From Dasypus novemcinctus (lineage: Eukaryota > Chordata > Mammalia > Cingulata > Dasypodidae), in assembly GCF_030445035.2 (NCBI RefSeq), contig NC_080680.1, positions 119,500,228-119,564,227 of the forward strand: a stretch of DNA of 64,000 nucleotides, in the 5' to 3' direction. A model generated the notes under the pieces. That model worked only from the letters and a program-made list of their open reading frames with translations, was not told the origin of the DNA and made no database searches. Shown piece by piece: positions 47,234 to 57,970 of this stretch. Position 1 is the stretch's first letter. Each line of letters starts with the position of its first letter. A program made the translations under genes and the position numbers.

Positions 47234-47669
47234 TGTGGTGGGTTAAATTATATCCCAGTTTTGATATGTTCTTACATATTGGTCTCCATCCTGGTAGGTA
47301 TGGACCCAATATAAATAGGATACCTTGAGGATATTATTTCACATAAGATGTGCACAACTGAATCTTGTTGGGTTTTAATTCAGATTGAGAGCCCTTTATA
47401 TGCAGAATGAAAATCAAGCACAGAGAAAAAGCCACAGGAAGAAGCCATAAGTCAAGGGAACCCAGAGGAGAAAGGAAAAAACACCATCATGCACATCATC
47501 ATGGGGCAGAAAAGCCAAGGACCAAGGATCTTTGGAAGCCAGCCCCAGAAGAGTCTTTGGGGAGAAAACATCGCCTTGCTGATGCCTCAAAACTGTGAGC
47601 TAATAATCCCCACTCTTGGAGCCAATTCATTATATGGTATTTGTTTTTAGGAGCTAGGAAACTAAGACA
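47234..47669 (+). mobile_element. Solo LTR, same family as 5078
   Basis: Opens TGTGGTGGGTTAAATTATAT and closes AGGAAACTAAGACA. It has a perfect 5-bp duplication TACAG (47229-47233 and 47670-47674). The body carries GCACAGAGAAAAAGCCACAG and CAAGGACCAAGGATC as expected. Located between the two units of the tandem duplication. Confidence 0.85.
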
Positions 47670-48133
47670 TACAGTGTTTCAAATCTTTGTTTGGGAGAAG
47701 GTTCTATGGCTTCTAGTAAATCTCAGTCTTTTATTGGGCTGTGTCTTGGGACTGTGGCCTTCAAAGTGCTTCTTTCCTTCTTCTAGTGGTGTACTCCCCA
47801 CACCCACCCTGTTCTCTACTACCTTCCAGACTGCAACATTCCCAAGTGAACCCCTAGATCCTGATGACTGGTTTCTTCCCATATCATCCTGTAAGTGAGA
47901 CAGAAAGGCTGGAAAGGGCTGGAGTAGGGAAGAATTTTAACCCAGATGGGATCAAGTTTTAGAATTGCAGTCTGGTGAAGTTCTTTCTCTTGGAAAATAG
48001 GACGTTGTTAAGGAGACAGTTCTGTGAGTATTTCACAGAGGTACTCCCTTCCCTACTCCCCACCTGCCAGAGCCAAGAGGAGGGGGTCATTCCCAGATCT
48101 TCACTCTAAGAACCTGGAACCTGATAGTAGCCC

Positions 48134-48157
48134 GGGGGGGGGGGGGGGGGGGGGGGG
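48134..48157 (+). repeat. G24 homopolymer
   Basis: Twenty-four consecutive G, preceded by CCC and followed by CGGAAGGGGAGAGGGG. The length could be affected by sequencing error. Confidence 0.85.
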
Positions 48158-48411
48158 CGGAAGGGGAGAGGGGAGTGTGGGGGTTCCCCTGAGAGGAAGA
48201 CTGTGGTTCCCAGGAGCTTCTCACTCTCAAACTAGTCCAAACTCATCCCTCCACAATTCATCAAAATTCCCATTTAAACATTCTGATTCCAGCAGCTTCT
48301 ACTCTAGGTAAGCAGATAGCTGTGATTCTCCGTATTTGCCTGTCTCTCCAGAGTTTGGAGAGGCATTTTACCCTGTACCCTTAAGTTGTTTTGTTGTTTT
48401 TGTTGTTATTG

Positions 48412-48482
48412 TTTATATGGAACACTTTATGAATTTGTGTGTCATCCTTGCACAGGGGCCATGCTAATCTTCTCTGTATTCT

Positions 48483-48514
<32 letters not shown>
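48412..48514 (-). pseudogene. U6 snRNA retropseudogene
   Basis: Minus strand opens GTGCTTGCTTCGGCAGCACA and continues with ATATACTAAAATTAG, ACAGAGAAGATTAGCATGGC, CCCTGTGCAAGGATGACAC and GTTCCATAT. That is U6 with about three bases lost after AAAATT and C-to-T changes at former CpGs. An A/C-rich tail (complement of TTGTTGTTTTTGTTGTTATT) follows, typical of L1-mediated retrocopies. No U6-type upstream promoter elements are visible. Confidence 0.92.
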
Positions 48515-48768
48515 TGCCTTTAAGGTTTTTGATGGGTCCAAGTGAAAAATCATTGATTTTCAGATTTTCAGTTTGTATTGCCTTTTTTTTTTTTTTTTTT
48601 TTGGTCACTTGGAACAATAACTTCCAAGCTCTTTGCATATCAGAGCTGATATAATAAGTTAAAACAAACTATTTAAAGGTATATATTTCATTCAGTGAAA
48701 CAGTTCTTATGAAGGTACAATAAAATAAATTGTAGAGGTTCAGTTCCTGATATATCAGGCATATCTTC

Positions 48769-48837
48769 AGACTAATTTACTTCAATCTCCAACTTATTAG
48801 TCAATACTGACTAATTTACTTCAATCTCCAACTTATT
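48769..48837 (+). repeat. 29-bp direct repeat pair
   Basis: GACTAATTTACTTCAATCTC plus the next nine bases occur twice with about 10 bases between. Confidence 0.85.
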
Positions 48838-48839
48838 TT

Positions 48840-49994
48840 CACATAGATTTTCTGTCATTATACAAGATTGGATAGTGTTGTTATTTAATTTAAAGGTTGA
48901 TGGAATTATAGTGAATTAAATCTACCTAAATGTGAACTCATTTCTTTACTTGTGCATGTTTCTAAGTTATTTAGCACCAAAAGGGAGACATTATAGTCTT
49001 CCATTATAGGATCCTTCAAAGGCTCTTGTGCCCATTTTTCTTTAATAAACTCAATACAGATACTCCTTTTCCAAATGGCTGATTATTTAACCAGAGAGGG
49101 AGAATAGAAAAGCAGCCTAATACTTAAAATTAGGAATTAGTATAGAATTAGAAATAACAGGGGCAGCAATTTCGAAGAATCAGGCCTTAGGTGGATGGCT
49201 TCAGTATTTCCATTGTCATTTAGGAATCTTAAAAATCTTTGAACCTCATTAGCTAGGACTGCCTTAAGAGCACTCCAGAACTGTGCTTTGTTATTGCTCA
49301 AGCAGCACAAAGATGAAAGTGAAATAGTCACATATATTTTAAAGAATGTTCTAAATTAAGATTGTTCAGACTTCATGTCCGTGCGTGCCCACTTTTACCA
49401 ACTAGAATGAATATTCCTTTCTCCAGGGAGCATTTCAGTAACACTGGCTGAATGTATTTTTCACATGTTGCATTTTTAAAATTCTGCTTAGCCTGATAAC
49501 CCCTTTCTGCATTCATCTCACTGAAGAAATCTTCCTATATACTTCTACAGAAACACCAAACCTCTATAACTTTGCTGTGTTTCTGTTGGGCATTTCCTTC
49601 TCCTACTGTATGTTTCAGTCATCTCACTTTCTCACCTAGGAGAGAAAATGAAGGAGATGCTATATGCATTATTAAGGAATGGGACTCCTCTTTCTTTTGG
49701 AAACAGAACCTCTTTTCTTTCCTGCCTTAGAGAATGAATTTTTTCAATCTCTTTACACAAAGAGAGAAGTCTCAAAAACCCCAGGAGTCCTGGAGAGACA
49801 TTTGTTCTTTTCCTTCTGCTTCATTTGTTTGATGGAAAAACATCAATATTCTGTAAGGATATTATGCCCTCCATTGCAATCAGTCTGGTGGACACATTAA
49901 CCAAGGTGCCCCAATTTCCCTTAACCAAAAGGTGAACCTGTGACCCAGGCTAAGTCCAACAACTATCTTTGGAATGTGAAGCTTAAACAATGTA
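48840..49994. other. Unassigned DNA
   Basis: No gene or named repeat. The short frames here lack any domain. Confidence 0.4.
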
Positions 49995-50530
49995 GAGCAA
50001 AGTGGTAGGTAGAATTTAAAAGGATTGTGAAGATGTAATCAAGGTCCCAAGACAGCTGAAAGGACGATTATCTTTGGTGGGCCTGATCTAATCAGTACTC
50101 TCTTAAAAACAACTGAGCTTCCCTTGAAGAGATATATTCAAAGTAAGGGAGGAATTTAACACAAGGGAAAGAGTTTGACATGAAGAAGAGTCACCATTGC
50201 TGGTCTGAAGATTGAAGGGGAAACATGGCAAGGATTGAGGGTAGCCCCTAAGAGATGAGAAAGATCCTTGGCTGACAAGCAGCAAAGAAATGGCTCCTAT
50301 ATCCTACAACTGAAAGGAACTGAATTCTGCCAGCCATCTGAATAAACTTGGAAGTGGATACTTCCCAGAGTTTCCATATTACACCTCAGCCCTGCTGACA
50401 TCTTCATTTTAGTCTTTGACACCCTGAGCACAGAATCTAATCACATAATGCCTCAAATTCTGACCTGAAGAACTCTGAGCTATTAAATGATATTGTGTTA
50501 AAACCTGCTCGGTCTGTGCAATCTGTAACA
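49995..50530 (+). mobile_element. MLT1-like LTR, old
   Basis: AGTGGTAGGTAGAATTTAAA, ATGTAATCAAGGTCCCAAGA, GGGCCTGATCTAATCAGTAC, CCATTGCTGGTCTGAAGATT and a late AACTCTGAGCTATTAAATGA block follow the MLT1 order, with heavy divergence. Confidence 0.6.
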
Positions 50531-51600
50531 CTCAAACAGACGTGGTGGGATGGATATGATTCAGTCAAAAGGCAAAGATGTGAATAGAAGATTTCAGTAC
50601 AATGTGAGCAGGGACTTTAAAGAAGAAATAAGTGGACATTAGGATGGCAAAACAATATCTTAGTTAGGGGATTGACTGGAGAGCTTGTTCATTGGTTTCT
50701 GCTCCTCACAGTCCTTGAACTATTTTGATTCAAATCCTTCCTGAGGTTCAGTTTCTGAATTTCTCTAGATCCTTTCAATAAGTTCCCATCTGCTTAAGTT
50801 TTCCAGAATAGTCTTCTATTACTTGCAATCAAAATACAGCAAGAGATATGTGCAATGGAACCCAAAACACCTCAAAACACTTCATCCCAAGTGGTTTGCC
50901 AAAGAAATTCTAGAAGTTTTTCATGTAAGTTTGAGACACCTTTACTCCTTCATCAAAATGTTCTCCTCAGCCCAATTTGTGACATTAAAAATAGTGAGGA
51001 GGGGAAATAATGTCACTGTATTATGAGTACATTGTTGCCTTTCTCGCTTTTTGGCTTGATTTTTTATTTTCAGGATTATTTGCTTTGGGAATTTCCCAGT
51101 TTCTTTTTGGGAAGGTAAGAGATGAAGTTAGGCCTAAATTTATATTGTTATACTGGACTTAATATCAAATATATTACATTGAAAATATGCTATGCTATAT
51201 TTTATTTCATATTTTTATCTATTATTGTATATATATATTATATAATCCATTGAATACACTATCTGATACAGAATATGCTGCACTGAAAATTTTATCATGT
51301 GTTTTCCCATGATGCAGACTGTTTAAGCATTTATTTGGTTGGATGGATAGTTCTTTGGTTGATTTTTGCTACAGGGGCAAAGCCTGATCCATCAAAGCTA
51401 ATCCTTTACTAATATCAGATTTTACACTATTTTTAATATACCAACATTCCTTGATTTGTAACTCATTTGAAAGTGCATCAAATTCTATATTTAATTGAAA
51501 CAAAATGAGATAAGACAATGTGCTTAGCTCTTTTTCTTTGGTATTTTCATTCCAATGTAAATATTTATGTAGATTTGATTGATCAGAACAGGGAATATAG
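50531..51600. other. Unassigned DNA
   Basis: AT-rich, with a TA-rich stretch near 51225-51245. No gene seen. Confidence 0.4.
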
Positions 51601-51614
51601 TATAATGGTCACTG

Positions 51615-51967
51615 TGGTCTTTTGATGTGTCAAATAACTGGGCTATAGTTTTTCCCTAAAACATGAATCTAGATGTTGCTGCAAAGGTACTTTGTAGATG
51701 AGGTTAAAGTCCACAATCAATTGAATTTAAGTAAAGACATTACCCTAAATATATAAGATATATATACTTAGATAAGGTGGATGGGCCTGATTTAATCAGT
51801 TGGAATGCCTTAAAAGCAGAGCAGAGACATCCCTGGAAAAGCAGAGTGTGGACAGCAGCTGCAGCCAATGCCCCAGAGTTCCAGCCTGCCCTTCCTGATG
51901 GTTTGCTCTAACTTTCAGACTTGCGTAGCCAGCCCCACATTCATATAAACCAATTCTTTGTGATACG
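51615..51967 (+). mobile_element. MLT2-like LTR, split near its 3' end by a SINE
   Basis: GATGTTGCTGCAAAGGTACT, TTAAGTAAAGACATTACCC, GGTGGATGGGCCTGATTTAA and TCAGTTGGAATGCC match the copies at 30369 and 31432. A trace of the family end (GACTGATG) follows the SINE at 52372-52379. Confidence 0.72.
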
Positions 51968-52365
51968 TCTCTTTTTTTTTTTAGATTTTATTTATTTATT
52001 TATTTCTCTCCCCTTTCCCCCCCACCCCGGTTGTCTGTTCTGTGTCTATTTGCTGCGTCGTCTTTGTCCACTTCTGTTGTTGTCAGTGGCACGGGAATCT
52101 GTGTTTCTTTTTGTTATTGTTGTTGCGTCATCTTGTGTCAGCTCTCCGTGTGTGTGGCACCATTCCTGGGCTGCTGCACTTTCTTTCGCGCTGGGCGGCT
52201 CTCCTTACGAGGTGCATTCCTTACCCGTGAGGCTCCCCTACACGGAGGATACCCCTGCGTGGCAGGGCACTCCTTGCATCAGCACTGCACATGGGCCAGC
52301 GCCACACCGGTCAAGGAGGCCTGGGGTTTGAACAATAGACCTCCCATGTGGTGGACGGACGCCCT
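51968..52365 (-). mobile_element. Long DAS SINE, head slightly truncated
   Basis: The T-rich left end (minus-strand A-tail) leads into the long DAS body and a tRNA-like B-box block (GACCTCCCATGTGGTGGACG on the plus strand). It stops before the usual GGCCAAGTCCGC head. Frames of 136-176 codons inside are not genes. Confidence 0.85.
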
Positions 52366-52733
52366 AATCATGACTGATGGCATGGTCAAGAGAATAAACC
52401 CTGGAACCAAACTTCCTGAAATCAAACCCTGGACATTTTTCTTCATGACCTTGGTCAAGTTACTATTTGTGCCTTTTTTCTTTACTTGTAAAAGGCATAT
52501 AAATACTTCCTTTCTTATAAGCTTGTTGGGGGAATTTAAGAGGTTGAAACATGTAAAATGAATAGAATAAAACCTAGAACATAATACATAGCATTAGGAT
52601 ATTATACACATTAAATAAATGTTTACTTGTACTTCTTATCATTAGTCCAATGTGTTCAGAAGACAACCTTGACTTCTAGTCATCACTGTCCAAGTCCCTG
52701 CCTATTTGAAGTTCTCTGCCCAAACTAGAATGG

Positions 52734-53188
52734 CGTTTTAGTTTGCTAGGCTGCTGGAATGCAGTATACCAGAAATGGGGTGGCTTTTCCAATGGGGACT
52801 TTTTAGGTTGCAAGCTTACAGTTTCAAGGCTGAGTAAAGGTCCAAACTAAGGCATCATCAGGTGATGCTTTCACCCTGAGGAACAGCTGCAGGCAATCCT
52901 GGACTCCTCTGTCACATGGGAAGGCACATGGCAGCATCTGCTGGTCTCTGCCTTCTCTTCCAGGTTTCATTGCCTCAGCTTCTAAAATCCTCTGGCTTTT
53001 TCTCTCAGCTTCTGGGGCTTTTCTCTCTGTGTCTCTCTATATGTTCATCCCACTGATAAAGGACTCCAGTAAGAGGATTAAAACCCACACTGCATCATGC
53101 CGTACTGAAGTAGCCTAATCAAAAGTTCCCACCTACAATAGGTTCACACCTATAAGAGTGGATTATCCCTAAGCCTCAGACCACCACA
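52734..53188 (-). mobile_element. Solo LTR, 5078 family, antisense
   Basis: Reverse complement opens TGTGGTGGTCTGAGGCTTAG and ends in the TAGTTTGC-complement. The plus-strand left end is CGTTTTAGTTTGCTAGG (TG changed to CG). Flanks AATGG (52729-52733) and GATGG (53189-53193) match at 4 of 5. Confidence 0.8.
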
Positions 53189-53291
53189 GATGGCTTTCAA
53201 ATTCTGTTCCCTTTACCTGGATCCCCTTTCACCCCATTACTGGCCTGGTTAGCTCTCCAATGCTGTGAAATTCAGCCGAGCTTATGTTTCC

Positions 53292-53754
53292 TGTGGTAGG
53301 CAAAATAATGATCCACAGTGATGTCCACAACCTAGTCATCCTGAGAATATGCTGCCACACATGGCAAAAGGGACTTTACACATGTGCAAGTCATTGAGAT
53401 ATGAAGATGATCTGGTATTATCTAGTGGGCCCAATCTCCTCACATGAATCATTGAAGTGGAAAGGGGAGGCTGAAATGTAGAATCAGAGTGATATAATGG
53501 GAAAAGGACTCAACCCGAAGTTGCTGACTTGAAGGCCATGAGTCAAGAAATGTGGGTGGGCTCTACAAGCTGGAAAAGTCAGGGAATGGATCCTATGCAG
53601 AGCATCCAGAAAGGAAGGCAGCCCTGCTGAAACCTTGCTTTTAGTCTGGTGAGCTCCATGTCAAAGCTTTAATCTCAAGAACTATGAATTATTACTCATA
53701 TTGTTCAAGCCACTAAGTTTGTGTTTGTTACAGCAGCAATAGGAAACTACTGTA
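53292..53754 (+). mobile_element. MLT1-like LTR
   Basis: TGTGGTAGGCAAAATAATGA, CATGGCAAAAGGGACTTTAC, GAGATATGAAGATGATCTGG, AAGCTGGAAAAGTCAGGGAA, AAGCCACTAAGTTTGTG and CAGCAATAGGAAACTAC are diagnostic of MLT1-type LTRs. Flanks TTTCC / TCTCC match at 4 of 5. Confidence 0.82.
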
Positions 53755-54424
53755 TCTCCTCTAGCTAATTCCTTGATTTACAGAGAAAGCCAAGTTGCCC
53801 TCTGTTCAATCCTTATCAAATCTAGAATCTCCTTCTACATTGTCCTGCTCATATTGCCAGAAAATGATCTCTGAACCTATCTACAGCATTAAACTCTTAG
53901 TGTCTCAATGTTTACCATCCTTTTTACATTAATAATACAAAGCCTGACCCAGCAGCATGACACAAAGCAAAAGCTTCCCAAGGGTTTATCTATCTGAACC
54001 ACTGTTCTAGTGATTCCAAAACCCTCTATTTTGAAAACAAAATGAACAAACAAACAAAACACTGAGACTGGATCAGAGAGTGTGTCAGCTCCATTTGTCC
54101 CTCTGCACAGGCTCTTGGTTACCTGGAGGCCAAACAAAGTTTGATACATAAACCAGTTAACTTTCAACTCACTCTTGCCTCTGAACACTCTTCTTAAGCA
54201 ACCAAATAACACTTCCACAGTGCTTTGAGATGATTGGGCTCTCCATCCACACCCCCACCTTCTTTGGTAAAATGTCATAAGCATTGTCTAAGTTTTCTCA
54301 TGCCTGCTCTTCCTCAAACTTCTTATCTATGGAAACCAAGTCTTGAAACCAATCAGACACATGATGAGTAATCATAATACTTAGAATTTTTGAGATCAGT
54401 AAGGATTTGTTCCATCCCAACTCT
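53755..54424. other. Unassigned DNA
   Basis: No repeat or gene recognised. A 131-codon minus-strand frame (53889-54284) has no domain. Confidence 0.4.
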
Positions 54425-54732
54425 TGAAGAACATAAGACAGGGCATCCACAAGACCAAAGAACGCACCAGGAAAATAGTTAGACATGAGCTTTACTGGGA
54501 CTTACAAATTGGAGAAGCTCTTCCATGGAGGCTGGTTGAAGAAGGAAGATAGCATTCTGCAAAGAGATGAGAAAATCAGGGGTGATATAAGGGGTTTCAG
54601 AACAATGACATTCCATAGGATATAAGAACAGAGTTTCTGCACGAATTACATGAAAGCACAAACAGGTGTTTGCTGATGTTATCACAGGAAGGGAGTACAC
54701 AGCCTTGAGAAGGTTAAAGTTTGCAGTACCAT
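54425..54732 (-). mobile_element. Old LTR (copy B), left part
   Basis: TGAAGAACATAAGACAGGGC opens the copy, and AGACATGAGCTTTACTGGGA gives the shared body with copy A at 45240. It breaks at GTACCAT, where the young ERV begins. Confidence 0.82.
54729..54732 (+). repeat. ERV target-site duplication, left
   Basis: CCAT; the same four bases follow the ERV at 62009-62012. Copy A shows a single CCAT at this place. Confidence 0.88.
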
Positions 54733-55213
54733 TGTTGTGGAATTTAAGAGAAGTTCAATTATTTGAGTATAGAGAGGCCAGGACTCAGCAATGATTTTGA
54801 GAAGGAAAAATGGTTTATTGACGGCCGGCCAGACTCGGGAGCTTTCAGTTTGAATCCCGAGCCCTGAACAAGATTTTCAAACGTCTTTTATACAGACAGG
54901 AAAGGCCAAATGGTCCCTTTGTTTCAGTTCTTAATAGGCTTCAATTAGCATATATCTTCCACATCTTAGGTAAGCTTTTAGCATAGACTCCAGACATTCT
55001 AGATAAGCCTTTAGCACATTTGGTTTTTGCATTTCCCCTAAATACTTAAAGTTTATAGCCCCCGCATTGTTAAACATTTCCAGTTTCCTGGGACTGGAGC
55101 CTCTGCCAGTCCCCAAGGGCAGGACTGCAGCCCCCCACCGTTCCACACCCACAAGTCAAACAACTTAGTTATCTCTGAAGAGACAAAGAGCCCTCCACCC
55201 ATAGCCCACATCA
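54733..55213 (-). repeat. ERV 3' LTR (left on plus strand)
   Basis: Plus strand TGTTGTGGAATTT...CCCACATCA. On the minus strand U3 begins TGATGTGGGCTATGG. A TATA box (TATAAAAG) lies at 54892-54885 and a polyadenylation signal (AATAAA) at 54819-54814, in the normal order. Confidence 0.92.
54885..54892 (-). promoter_or_regulatory. ERV LTR TATA box
   Basis: TATAAAAG on the minus strand, about 70 bases before AATAAA; an identical copy lies at 61680-61687 in the other LTR, which is the promoter LTR. Confidence 0.75.
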
Positions 55214-55224
55214 TTCCCCCCTTT
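55214..55224 (-). other. ERV polypurine tract
   Basis: Minus-strand AAAGGGGGGAA lies directly against the 3' LTR and would prime plus-strand DNA synthesis in a retrovirus. Its position fixes the element's orientation. Confidence 0.85.
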
Positions 55225-57530
55225 CTGCCAAAGTTTAACTTGCTAAGCTTTGGCATAATTATTGTTGGAGCTATGAGGTGGATGGCTGTTTCTTGTCTTG
55301 ATTGATTATTTATCAGTCTTTAGTACAGCATCCAGGACTGTTTTTAGAAGTTTAGAACTTTTCATTCTGGACAGCAGAATCTTGGGCAGGGGCCTCCCGC
55401 AGTTATTCTGCTGCCACTGGCACTCACGTGGATTTCCAGTCAGGTTCCAGATCCATCTATTACTTTTATTTAAAAGAGTTTACACCTTTAATTTAAAAGG
55501 GGTGCTGAAGGGAGACGATCTCTTTTCTGTAACTGCTTCCTGCTGGCCATGGGCTGTAGTCATTGCTAATAATGTGTAAAAACTCTTTAATTTATTCTAA
55601 CTGGAGGAAGATGGATCTGGCATTCTGTACGAAGTTGGATGAAGTTTTCATATGGTTAATAAGATGTTCACTCTGAAAGAAACAAACTTAATTAAAAATT
55701 TGGAATACCTGTTTTTAAAAGAGGACACATTGGATTACAGAGGTAGACAAGGTTAGGTGCCTATAAATATGGCACTCCTTAAAAGCTGGTGGGAACAGCA
55801 TATATATTCTTTTTTAAGTTATCCATCTTTAGAGAGAAATTGCAACAGACACTTAGCTTTGTCTGAAGACACGTTCCAAGCTGTTCAATGATTGACACTC
55901 ATTCGCTCTGTCAGATGCTCCTGGTGAACTGGCACTCCTTGGGCAACTGGCTTCACTCAGGATTAGAACACTAATTTGGAAATACTCTTAGTCTTCCCCT
56001 GTGGGAGTGATCAGAACTACAGAATAAAGATTTTTACACCTTGGTTTTCATTGTACAATTTCTAGCAATTTTGACTTGTTCAATAGGTGACTCACCATCA
56101 GCAAGCAAGCCTCACTTTTGCTACACAGCAGAGTACAGCAGAATATAGAAGTTAACTGAGACTGGCTGAGACTGCCACCTTATTCTATAGACATGTTATT
56201 AACTGTTTAGAAAATGATTTTACCAGGAATTTAACATGTCTAATATACTTCTGCACTTGATCCAAAATAGAAAAGATAACATTACAATTATTAGGCATAT
56301 ATTTAGTACAGGATAAAAGTACAGCACTTAATATTAACTAATGTATTACTTAATGCATAAGGATTCAGAGTTGCAATTATTAGTTTTGAGTTTCAGGTTT
56401 GTAATACTTTACATGTTATCTCTCCATGAGAGCAGGCCATAATGCCAATTGCGTTTAAGTTTTACTTACAGTATCCTGGTATCATGGCTCCACTTAGCAT
56501 GTTCTTCAACGCAGTGAGCAAGTTGCAGCATCCTTCATCTTAGAGAGATTTTCCAGTATTCTACTAGCCTGGTGCATAGTGCTCTCTGGCACCATGGAAC
56601 AGTGCCAGTCTGGAGGCGATATCCATTGTACACTTGGCTGTACCGAGTCATTATTGGCTTGAAGCTTGAAACTGCAATATAGTTTCCATCAACTTCAGGA
56701 GCAGAACCAGAGACTGATATAGCACATATTTTTAATTGAGGGGTCAGTGACCAGCCTAGCCAATAACTCACATGGAGAGGCCACCTGTAATGTATACAAG
56801 GCCTGGTTTGAATGCACAAGAGTTTGACAATGTTAAAGTTTATTCCTTGTTTTATATATATTTTAAACAACTTAACGCAATACATATATCAAATGACTAT
56901 TTACTTACACAATTTTACTATGAAGATAACAGTAGGTACTTTACTTTAGTAATAGAGGAAAAATATTATTTTTCATTTATAGAATGAAAACAGAATATTT
57001 CCAATAGAATCAAGACAACTTTTTATTACCATTTACTTAAATGTGTATTTTGCAGTGGCCTTCAGACAGGTTTATTATCATGATCATGAAGTTGTTTCTG
57101 CTACCAATACCAATCTAAGTTTCTTTAGTTAACAATGACTTCTACAACTAGAACTATTTAAACATTTTCAGTTTGGAAGATGTTTTACAAACTCTTTATA
57201 ATTGACTATAACCACATTGACTAGCCACCTCATGTTTAAATAAACTTACTAAATTACAATTACCAATGAAAGAAATTTACTCTTTATTTAAGAGAGCATA
57301 TCTGCAATCTTTTTCCTTTAGCCTAATTTCACCATGTGAACTTACAATTTTCATTACTGTAAAGATTTTGTACATATAATGTTAATTTAGTTTATAAATT
57401 AACTATGGGAGATTACACTCAAGTTAAATAAAATTGAAACCATAATAGTTTATGCAAGGAATGTTCTCTTTTTCCCTTACAGGAAGCTAAAAACTTCTTT
57501 TCTTTAAGTTATGAAAATTATTAAATTAAA

Positions 57531-57592
57531 AGCATACCGACTACCAGGTTTTAAAACACATGCGTACTGACTACCAGGTTTTAAAATACATT
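57531..57592. repeat. Short tandem repeat in ERV
   Basis: GACTACCAGGTTTTAAAA occurs twice, 28 bases apart, each preceded by a TAC(C/T)-like tetranucleotide. Confidence 0.8.
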
Positions 57593-57750
57593 ACACAATT
57601 ACTTAATTTTTTAAAAAATCATAACCCAGGAAAGATCTCTCCGTAGTTTTTATGGACTTTCCTTTACTTACTGAAATTTGTTAATAGAGCCACTAATTAC
57701 CTTTATTTCGTTGGAAAGAAATCTTCTGGAAGAATTAAGGCTCACCAGAT

Positions 57751-57970
57751 TGTGGAGAAGAAAATAATTTATTCTCAATCTTGCAAGAAGGGGTGCAGAG
57801 CCAGATATGGCTGGTGCCACGAACAAAGAAAAATGACACAATTTATACCCCTAAGCCTAGCATGCAAGCTCTTCCTGTTTTTCCATAGATTGGATACTTC
57901 AGAAGTTACAGCTTATCTGAGATTTAACTTTCCCACGCAAAAGTTTGATTTAACTGCTTCCTCTATCACA
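57751..57970 (-). mobile_element. LTR-like segment nested in ERV internal region
   Basis: On the minus strand it runs TGTGATAGAGGAAGC...TTCTCCACA (220 bp). It has a TATA-like GGTATAAATTG, a later AATAAATTATTTTC signal, and a polypurine run GAAAAAGGGGGGAGC just upstream (about 58010-57996). No target duplication was found (AGAT / TTCC). It could be a captured LTR or a chance likeness. Confidence 0.45.

Larger units (their letters stand above)
47690..48660. repeat. Diverged tandem duplication, unit 2
   Basis: Matches unit 1 in order: AACCCAGATGGGATCAAG, CTCTTGGAAAATAGG, AGGAGACAGTTCTGTGAG, CTAGGTAAGCAGATAG, GATGGGTCCAAGTG, ACTTCCAAGCTCTTTGCATA. It additionally holds a G tract (48134-48157), a U6 pseudogene (48412-48514) and a T20 run (48583-48602) that unit 1 lacks. 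Confidence 0.65.

Noticed and set aside
54931-55152. Identical 73-codon frames at two places (also 61726-61947) as a duplicated small gene
   Set aside because: Both lie in the two LTRs of the same ERV; identity reflects recent integration, and the frame spans U3.
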